A stretch of 40,923 bases of DNA, from NCBI GenBank assembly GCA_965120355.1, contig CBCPMX010000095.1, positions 1 to 40,923 of the forward strand, read 5' to 3'. Below the pieces are notes generated by a model. It made no database searches and was not told the DNA's origin. It was given only the letters and a program-made list of their open reading frames with translations. The position numbers and the translations under genes are program-made. This stretch comes from CBCPMX01 sp965120355 (GTDB taxonomy: Bacteria; Bacillota; Clostridia; Oscillospirales; Oscillospiraceae). Shown in pieces: positions 31,232 through 40,923 of the stretch (within the stretch, counting starts at the first letter, position 1; each line of letters opens with the position of its first letter).

Positions 31232-32968
31232 ATGAAAAGAATCATCCCATTATTGTTAGCACTGACCATGCTGCTGGGCTGCCTCACGGGCTGTGGGCAG
31301 GAGACGGCAAGTGAAACGACTTCCATTTTGGCGTCTGACGAGCCGGCATCCGTCCAGACCGATGCATCTCCGGCAGAATCGGAAGCGCAGCCCTCCGACG
31401 CAGAAATTTCTGCCGAGGAGACAGCGTCCTTGGAGGACACGCTCCATGAAAAAGTGAATTATGAACTGCCCATGTTTGAAGAAGCGCCGGAATTCACGGT
31501 CTTTTATCCGTCCCGAAATGCCAATCTGACGGCAATGCCCAGCCATGACAGCGAGGACTTTCCGTTCTGGAGCAGGTTCCAGGAGAACCTGAACGTAGAG
31601 CTGATCTTCCAGGAACCCAATCAGGATGTGTGCGCAGAACAGTGCAATCTGATGTTTGCCTCCGGCGATTACACGGACCTGGTTTTTGAGAGCATGGTTC
31701 ATTCTGTGAGCAGCGCCTATCCCGGCGGCTACGACCAGGCCATCGAGGATGACATCTATGTCAATTTGATGGACTATATGGACTATGCCCCGAACTATGC
31801 CCATTATGTGCTCGACAATCCCGATAACCGCCGGGTGGTGGTCACCGAGGAGGGCAATATCGGTGCGTTTATGAAGATCCTCTCCGAGCAGCAGAAAGCG
31901 GTCATTGGACTTTGCGTCCATACGGAGTATCTGGAAAACACCGGCCTGCCCATGCCGGAGACCGTTTCGGATTGGATGGAGGTGTTTGCGGTTATGGCAG
32001 ATCAGGGAGTCAAATACCCCTGCGATGTCAACAGCAGCGGACAAATCCAAGGCGGTGATTTTGAGGATGCCATGGGGGCCTGTATCAATCCGGAGTTTCT
32101 CATTGACGCAGAGAGCGGCGAAATGGTGTTCGGCCCCACCACAGCAGAGACGAGAGAATACATCGAACTGTTTATCCAGTGCATGGACAACGGCTGGATT
32201 GATCCGGACTGGGTCAGCTTTACAGGCAACGAAAATCCGCTTTTTGCGGATGGCAGCATCGCTACCTGCGACCAGATCTACATGCAGCTGATCCAGGCGC
32301 CGCAGCGGCTGGGCTTTGACCTGACCCCCTGCCCGGTTCCCCATCGGGAAGGTTATGCCGCGGGCCAGCTTGCCATTGGCGAACTGGCCTATCCTCTGGC
32401 CTCTGCCGGCGGTGGTATTGCTGTCACCACGGCCTGTGAAGATCTGGAAAGCGCCGTGAAGATGCTTGACTGGATGTACAGCGATGAGGGCGCGGATATT
32501 ATTAACTTCGGCTGGGTCGAAGGCGAGACCTACGACGTGGTGGATGGAGAAAAGGTTGTCAACGCCTTTTATAACGCAAACAACGAAGACTACGGCTGCG
32601 GCAACAAGAGCCTTTACACCAATGACCGGGATTTTGGCTATACCTATCCCAATGTAGCGCTTGCTGTGGCGGAAGATGTTCAAATCAGCGCAGCCAACGG
32701 CTGGACTGTGGATACCAGCAATGAGGCCGCTATTTACCTGCGGCTCCCTGATGCGGTGCGGCTGAACTCCGATGAGAGCAGCGAGCTCAACACCTTGATC
32801 AGTGATCTCAGCACCTATATCCAGACCACCATCCTGGGCTGGATGAACAAGACCGTAGTCTTCAGTGACACGGAATGGGAGAACTTCTGCAATACCTGTG
32901 AGGAAATGAGCCTTGCGGATATACAGGCCGGGTATGAAGCGGCCTATGAGCGGTATTTAAGCAAATAA
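31232..32968 (+). CDS. extracellular solute-binding lipoprotein (ABC family 1, LplA/YtcQ-like)
   Basis: 578-residue secreted lipoprotein. The signal peptide ends in lipobox LTGC (Cys21), followed by a Ser/Glu/Ala-rich linker to about residue 75, then a two-lobed periplasmic-binding fold of the size seen in LplA/YtcQ-type proteins that usually bind oligosaccharides. FEDAMGACINPEFL and the late DLESAVKMLDWMYSDEGADIINFG fit the family. No permease or ATPase genes accompany it. AAAGGAG precedes the ATG, and it lies 55 bp after the ferredoxin gene without a terminator between, so it is probably in the TetR-controlled operon. Its ligand may be the substrate of the flavoprotein, or it may act as a surface sensor; both are inference. 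Confidence 0.88.
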   Translation: MKRIIPLLLALTMLLGCLTGCGQETASETTSILASDEPASVQTDASPAESEAQPSDAEISAEETASLEDTLHEKVNYELPMFEEAPEFTVFYPSRNANLTAMPSHDSEDFPFWSRFQENLNVELIFQEPNQDVCAEQCNLMFASGDYTDLVFESMVHSVSSAYPGGYDQAIEDDIYVNLMDYMDYAPNYAHYVLDNPDNRRVVVTEEGNIGAFMKILSEQQKAVIGLCVHTEYLENTGLPMPETVSDWMEVFAVMADQGVKYPCDVNSSGQIQGGDFEDAMGACINPEFLIDAESGEMVFGPTTAETREYIELFIQCMDNGWIDPDWVSFTGNENPLFADGSIATCDQIYMQLIQAPQRLGFDLTPCPVPHREGYAAGQLAIGELAYPLASAGGGIAVTTACEDLESAVKMLDWMYSDEGADIINFGWVEGETYDVVDGEKVVNAFYNANNEDYGCGNKSLYTNDRDFGYTYPNVALAVAEDVQISAANGWTVDTSNEAAIYLRLPDAVRLNSDESSELNTLISDLSTYIQTTILGWMNKTVVFSDTEWENFCNTCEEMSLADIQAGYEAAYERYLSK

Positions 32969-32988
32969 AGTTCTATGTTTCATGAAGC

Positions 32989-33030
32989 AAAAAAACGCAG
33001 CTGCCGCAGTTCAGCGGCAGCTGCGTTTTT
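32989..33030. terminator. bidirectional terminator after the solute-binding protein gene
   Basis: Perfect 17-bp stem (32991-33007 with 33014-33030) and a 6-nt loop. On the plus strand it ends in T5; on the minus strand a T7 run follows the stem, making it the stronger reading direction. Confidence 0.9.
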
Positions 33031-33247
33031 ATAAAACCAGATAGGAAACCAGACAGGCAGGAACCTATCTTTCGGGCTAATTTCGCTCATCTTTTTTAAG
33101 CGTAAGCGTATGTGCTGAGAGGTCAGACATCCGCCGGCAGGAAGTGTGGGGAAGTCTGTCCAGCAGAAAGCGCTGGTGCAAGAGATACGTCGGGACATGG
33201 CAGGCGCTGAAGGCGCACTCCCGTCGTCCCACAGCCGCCCCAGGCAG
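32989..33247 (-). ncRNA. candidate structured non-coding RNA (unassigned)
   Basis: Between the solute-binding protein and rpoB lies a stretch without a plausible protein but with several helices when read on the minus strand. These are a stem with arms near 33187-33195 and 33222-33230 (one T-T mismatch), CCAGC/GCTGG, GACAGAC with GTCTGACC-type pairing (around 33123-33170), and AGATAGG/CCTATCT near 33040-33070. An extended -10 (TGG-TATAAG, 33254-33262) lies upstream on that strand and a T7 terminator lies at the end. It does not match 6S, SRP, tmRNA or RNase P as far as can be seen. Nothing proves transcription. Confidence 0.3.
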
Positions 33248-33281
33248 TAACAACTTATACCACAGAAAACGAAAAAAAAGA

Positions 33282-33310
33282 TTGACAAAACAACCTTGAC
33301 ATAGTAAAAT
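33282..33310 (+). promoter_or_regulatory. rpoB promoter P1
   Basis: TTGACA (33282-33287), 17-nt spacer, TAAAAT (33305-33310). A strong sigma-A promoter about 160 bp before rpoB. The leader up to 33471 holds no recognisable L10 or attenuator element. Confidence 0.85.
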
Positions 33311-33323
33311 AAATCACTACTAT
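33296..33323 (+). promoter_or_regulatory. rpoB promoter P2 (overlapping)
   Basis: A second TTGACA at 33296-33301 with TACTAT (33318-33323) 16 nt later overlaps P1. Its -10 is weaker. Only one of the two could be occupied at a time. Confidence 0.5.
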
Positions 33324-33471
33324 GCCAAGGTTTCGCCATGAATCTTTTCTTCCGCTGTATACGCTTATCTTACCACATGGCGGACCGGAAATCAAGCACA
33401 AAAACAAAAACCAACAACGCTGCCGCGCGTGCCGCGCCTGCAACGCTAATAGAAAGGCTGTGATCTGCAAT

Positions 33472-37158
<3,687 letters not shown>

Positions 37159-37178
37159 GAAGGGGGACGATCTGAGTT

Positions 37179-40100
37179 ATGAGTAACGCAACATTTGAAG
37201 CGATCCAGATCGGGATCGCATCTCCCGAAATGATCCGCAACTGGTCCTACGGCGAAGTCAAAAAGCCCGAGACCATTAACTACCGAACACTGAAGCCCGA
37301 GCGGGATGGCCTGTTCTGTGAAAAGATTTTTGGCCCCACCAAGGACTGGGAGTGCCACTGCGGCAAGTACAAGAAAATTCGCTACAAGGGCAAGATCTGC
37401 GATCGTTGCGGCGTGGAGGTCACCCGCCAGAAGGTGCGCCGGGAGCGTATGGGCCACATTGAGCTGGCTGCGCCGGTATCCCACATCTGGTATTTCAAGG
37501 GCATTCCATCCCGGATGGGACTGCTGTTGGACATTTCGCCGCGGATTTTGGAAAAGGTCCTGTATTTTGCCAGCTATATTGTCACCGATCCCGGCGATGC
37601 GCCGCTGACCAAGAACCAGATCTTAACGGAAAAAGAGTACCGCGATATGCGGGAAAAATATGAGGACGACTTTGACGCCGGTATGGGCGCGGAAGCCGTC
37701 AAGAAACTGCTGGCCGACATTGATCTGGAAAGCCTGTCCGCCCAGCTGCGGGCCGAGCTGAAGGAGGCCTCCGGCCAGAAAAAGCTGCGTATCGTGAAGC
37801 GGCTGGAGGTGGTCGAGGCGTTCCGGCTGTCGGGCAACGACCCGACCTGGATGATCCTGGACGTGCTGCCGGTAATCCCGCCGGAACTGCGTCCCATGGT
37901 GCAGCTGGACGGCGGCCGGTTCGCCACTTCCGACCTGAACGATCTGTACCGCCGGGTCATCAACCGCAACAACCGCCTGAAGCGGCTGCTGCAGCTCAGC
38001 GCACCGGATATTATCATCCGCAATGAGAAGCGGATGCTGCAGGAGGCCGTGGACGCCCTGATTGACAACGGACGCCGTGGCCGCGCCGTCACCGGCGCCA
38101 ATAACCGCGCGCTCAAGTCTCTGTCTGATATGCTCAAGGGCAAGCAGGGCCGGTTCCGCCAGAACCTGCTGGGCAAGCGCGTGGACTATTCCGGCCGTTC
38201 CGTCATCGTCGTCGGTCCGGAGCTGAAGCTGTACCAGTGCGGCCTGCCCAAGGAGATGGCCATTGAACTGTTTCGGCCCTTCGTCATGAAGAAGCTGGTG
38301 GAGGATGGACTGGCCAACAATATCAAGTCTGCCAAGAAGATGATCGACAAGGGCAAGCTGGAAGTCTGGGATGCCCTGGAAGATATCATCAAGGACCGCC
38401 CTGTTATGCTGAACCGTGCGCCTACGCTGCACCGCCTGGGAATCCAGGCATTTGAACCGGTGCTGGTGGAGGGCCGTGCCATTAAGCTGCACCCGCTGGT
38501 CTGTACTGCTTTCAATGCCGATTTCGACGGCGACCAGATGGCTGTCCATGTTCCCCTGTCTGCCGAGGCGCAGGCAGAGGCCCGCCTGCTGATGCTCTCT
38601 GCCAACAACCTGCTGCGTCCCCAGGACGGTCAGCCGGTTACTGTGCCCACACAGGATATGATCTTGGGTACCTATTACCTGACCTATGTGAAGGACGATG
38701 AGCCGGGGCATGGCAAGGTGTTCTCCTCCGTAGAAGAGGCCATGTTGGCTTATGACGAAAAGGTGGTGGGCATTCATGCCCCCATCCGCGTCCAGGTGAC
38801 CAAGGAGATCGACGGTGTTCGTAAGTCCAAGATTATCGACGCTACAGTGGGCCGTTTGATCTTCAATGAGCCGATTCCCCAGGATCTGGGCTTTGTGGAC
38901 CGCAGTGATCCGGATAAGGCATTTGATTTGGAGATCGGTTTCACCACCGGTAAGAAGCAGCTGTCCTCTCTGATCGACAAGTGTATCCGTAAGCATGGCT
39001 TCACGATTTCCACGGAAATGCTGGACAACGTGAAGGCACTGGGCTACAAGTATTCCACCCGTGGCGCTTTGACGGTTTCCATCCATGATATGACCATTCC
39101 CGAGAAGAAATATACGCTGATTGCCGAGGCGGAGCAGGAGGTCGTCAAGATCGAGCGGCAATACAAGCGCGGCTTTATTACCAACGACGAACGCTACCGG
39201 CTGATTGTCTCCCAGTGGGAACAGACTACCAAGGACGTTACCGACGCCTTGCAGGAGGGCTTGGATCGCTACAACCCCATCTTCATGATGGCGGACTCCG
39301 GCGCCCGCGGCTCCATGGCCCAGATTCGGCAGCTGGCCGGTATGCGCGGCCTGATGGCCGATACCGCAGGCCGCACCATCGAAATCCCCATCAAGGCCAA
39401 CTTCCGTGAAGGCCTGTCTGTGCTGGAGTACTTCATCTCCTCCAGAGGCGCGCGGAAGGGCTTGGCGGACACGGCGCTTCGCACCGCCGACTCCGGTTAT
39501 CTGACCCGCCGTCTGGTCGATGTGTCCCAGGATGTGATTATCCGCGAAAAGAACTGCGGTACCACAGAGGGCATAGAGGTTGGCGAAGTGGTGGATAAGG
39601 GCCAGGTGGTGGACACCTTTGGCAACCGTATCCGCGGACGCTATCCGGTGGAGGACGTTTGCGATCCTGTCACCGGCGAACTGCTGATTCCCAAGACTCG
39701 TTTGATGCAGGAAGACGATGCGAAGATGCTGGAGGCCCATGGGATCCATTCTGTGCGGATTCGCACGGTGCTGGGCTGTAAGGCCCGCAGCGGCGTCTGT
39801 GCCACTTGCTACGGTATGAACCTGGCTACCTCCGAAGAGGTGAATCTGGGCGAAGCCGTCGGCATCATTGCGGCACAGTCCATTGGTGAGCCGGGTACCC
39901 AGCTGACCATGCGGACGTTCCACACCGGCGGCGTTGCCGGCGACGATATTACCCAGGGTCTTCCGCGTGTTGAGGAACTGTTTGAGGCCCGCAAGCCGAA
40001 GAAGATTGCCCAGCTGGCGGAGATTTCCGGCAAAGTCTCTGTGGACGATTCTCACCGGACCGCTCTGCGGAATATCACCATCATCAACGAAGAGGACGGA

Positions 40101-40739
40101 GAGGTCAAGCAGTATCAAATCCCCTACAGCGTGGGCTTGCGGGTTACCGATGGCCAGCATGTGGAAAAGGGAGATCGAATCACCGACGGCAGCCTCAGCC
40201 CTCACGATATTCTGCGGATTTCCGGCGTGGAAGCGGTGCAGAACTACCTGATTCAGGAGGTTCAGGCCGTGTACCGGCAGCAGGGCGTGGATATCAACGA
40301 CAAGCACATTGAGGTCATTATTCGTCAGATGATGCGCAAGGTGAAGGTGGAAGATGCCGGAGATACGGAGCTGCTGACCGGTTCTACGGTGGACGTCATC
40401 GAATTCGAGGATGCCAATGCCAGGATTCGGGAGCGCATTGCCAACGGTGAAACAGATCTGAAGGAAGCCACCAACTCTCTAATGCTGATGGGTATTACCA
40501 AGGCATCTCTGGCAACAGAGTCCTTCTTGTCTGCGGCTTCTTTCCAGGAGACTACAAAGGTCCTGACAGAAGCTGCCATCAAGGGCAAGGTGGATCACCT
40601 GGTTGGCTTGAAGGAAAATGTGATTATCGGCAAGCTGATCCCTGCTGGCTCTGGTATGCAGGTCTATCGTGATTATGAGCCGGGGGCGACGCCGGAATCT
40701 CAGGTGACACAGGATATGATTGATAACGAGCAGTTTTAA
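37179..40739 (+). CDS. rpoC: DNA-directed RNA polymerase subunit beta'
   Basis: 1186-residue subunit carrying the active-site metal triad NADFDGDQMAVH (residues near 447-458). The N-terminal zinc ribbon CHCGKYKKIRYKGKICDRCG is near 58-77, the second zinc site has CKARSGVCATCYG, and the trigger-loop region includes EAVGIIAAQSIGEPGTQLTMR followed by FHTGG. Length fits Firmicutes beta' without the large insertions of Gammaproteobacteria. It follows rpoB by 20 bp. A strong terminator follows, so the operon ends here instead of continuing to rpsL-rpsG-fusA. Confidence 0.98.
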   Translation: MSNATFEAIQIGIASPEMIRNWSYGEVKKPETINYRTLKPERDGLFCEKIFGPTKDWECHCGKYKKIRYKGKICDRCGVEVTRQKVRRERMGHIELAAPVSHIWYFKGIPSRMGLLLDISPRILEKVLYFASYIVTDPGDAPLTKNQILTEKEYRDMREKYEDDFDAGMGAEAVKKLLADIDLESLSAQLRAELKEASGQKKLRIVKRLEVVEAFRLSGNDPTWMILDVLPVIPPELRPMVQLDGGRFATSDLNDLYRRVINRNNRLKRLLQLSAPDIIIRNEKRMLQEAVDALIDNGRRGRAVTGANNRALKSLSDMLKGKQGRFRQNLLGKRVDYSGRSVIVVGPELKLYQCGLPKEMAIELFRPFVMKKLVEDGLANNIKSAKKMIDKGKLEVWDALEDIIKDRPVMLNRAPTLHRLGIQAFEPVLVEGRAIKLHPLVCTAFNADFDGDQMAVHVPLSAEAQAEARLLMLSANNLLRPQDGQPVTVPTQDMILGTYYLTYVKDDEPGHGKVFSSVEEAMLAYDEKVVGIHAPIRVQVTKEIDGVRKSKIIDATVGRLIFNEPIPQDLGFVDRSDPDKAFDLEIGFTTGKKQLSSLIDKCIRKHGFTISTEMLDNVKALGYKYSTRGALTVSIHDMTIPEKKYTLIAEAEQEVVKIERQYKRGFITNDERYRLIVSQWEQTTKDVTDALQEGLDRYNPIFMMADSGARGSMAQIRQLAGMRGLMADTAGRTIEIPIKANFREGLSVLEYFISSRGARKGLADTALRTADSGYLTRRLVDVSQDVIIREKNCGTTEGIEVGEVVDKGQVVDTFGNRIRGRYPVEDVCDPVTGELLIPKTRLMQEDDAKMLEAHGIHSVRIRTVLGCKARSGVCATCYGMNLATSEEVNLGEAVGIIAAQSIGEPGTQLTMRTFHTGGVAGDDITQGLPRVEELFEARKPKKIAQLAEISGKVSVDDSHRTALRNITIINEEDGEVKQYQIPYSVGLRVTDGQHVEKGDRITDGSLSPHDILRISGVEAVQNYLIQEVQAVYRQQGVDINDKHIEVIIRQMMRKVKVEDAGDTELLTGSTVDVIEFEDANARIRERIANGETDLKEATNSLMLMGITKASLATESFLSAASFQETTKVLTEAAIKGKVDHLVGLKENVIIGKLIPAGSGMQVYRDYEPGATPESQVTQDMIDNEQF

Positions 40740-40783
40740 TACGGCTCGAATACTGACCGGGCGCGTTGCAAAACGCCCCCAAA

Positions 40784-40827
40784 AAAGGCAGGCTGCGTAC
40801 CCCAAGAGGGGTACGCAGCCTGCCTTT
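40784..40827. terminator. bidirectional terminator after rpoC
   Basis: Perfect 20-bp stem (40784-40803 with 40808-40827), AAGA loop, short T-rich tail on the plus strand and a T6 run on the minus strand. The remaining sequence to 40923 shows no gene. Confidence 0.9.
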
Positions 40828-40923
40828 ATATAATTCTGGTGTGGTATAAAAAAAGTTGACCGCAAATTGCAATAACAAGTTGAACACTTCCGAGTAGATG
40901 GGACGGCAGTCAGGCAGCAAAGA

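Noticed and set aside
32980..33339. 119-codon minus-strand frame before rpoB
   Set aside because: It covers a terminator, the rpoB promoters and the structured stretch; composition is not protein-like.
37623..40307. 894-codon open frame on the minus strand opposite rpoC
   Set aside because: Same cause as for rpoB; RpoC on the plus strand is unmistakable.

Overview
The window looks like chromosomal DNA from a fairly GC-rich Clostridia member, most likely of the Oscillospirales/Oscillospiraceae type. This is inferred from gene content and order, clostridial sigma-A promoters, strong GGAGG ribosome sites, several TTG/GTG starts and the style of the proteins; no 16S gene is present to confirm it. 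The MurE sequence carries the DNPR motif expected for a meso-diaminopimelate cell wall.

Region 1 (1-4181): the last codons of an unidentified membrane protein, a secreted polysaccharide deacetylase, a three-gene run (HFCD flavoprotein, flavodoxin-like protein, DUF1847 protein) and a convergent L,D-transpeptidase lipoprotein. Region 2 (4467-18801): a division and cell-wall (dcw) cluster, mraZ-rsmH-ftsL-PBP(PASTA)-murE-murF-mraY-ftsW/spoVE-murG-murA-ftsQ-ftsZ, with a MraZ operator array in front of mraZ, internal promoters before murE, ftsQ and ftsZ, and a hairpin that would hide the murA ribosome site. murD is absent from its usual place between mraY and ftsW. Region 3 (18839-23908): a YhfC-family membrane protein directly after ftsZ, a metal-resistance operon (ArsR/CadC-type sensor, separate HMA metallochaperone, P1B-type ATPase) with a clear operator, and a MATE exporter.

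Region 4 (23947-28153, mostly minus strand): flavin reductase-like gene plus cvpA, a solitary 5S rRNA gene with its own promoter and terminator, a small exported protein, an Fe-S aldo/keto reductase and a ketopantoate-reductase-like gene. Region 5 (28483-33030): a TetR regulator, an AprA/fumarate-reductase-like flavoprotein, a 2[4Fe-4S] ferredoxin and an orphan solute-binding lipoprotein. Three near-identical palindromes, one at the tetR start and two before the flavoprotein, tie the regulator to this apparent redox operon; this is the best candidate here for an undescribed system. Region 6 (32989-40827): a structured non-coding stretch that may encode a minus-strand RNA, then rpoB-rpoC as a free-standing pair with overlapping promoters and a strong terminator. 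RpoB carries an unusual acidic C-terminal tail.
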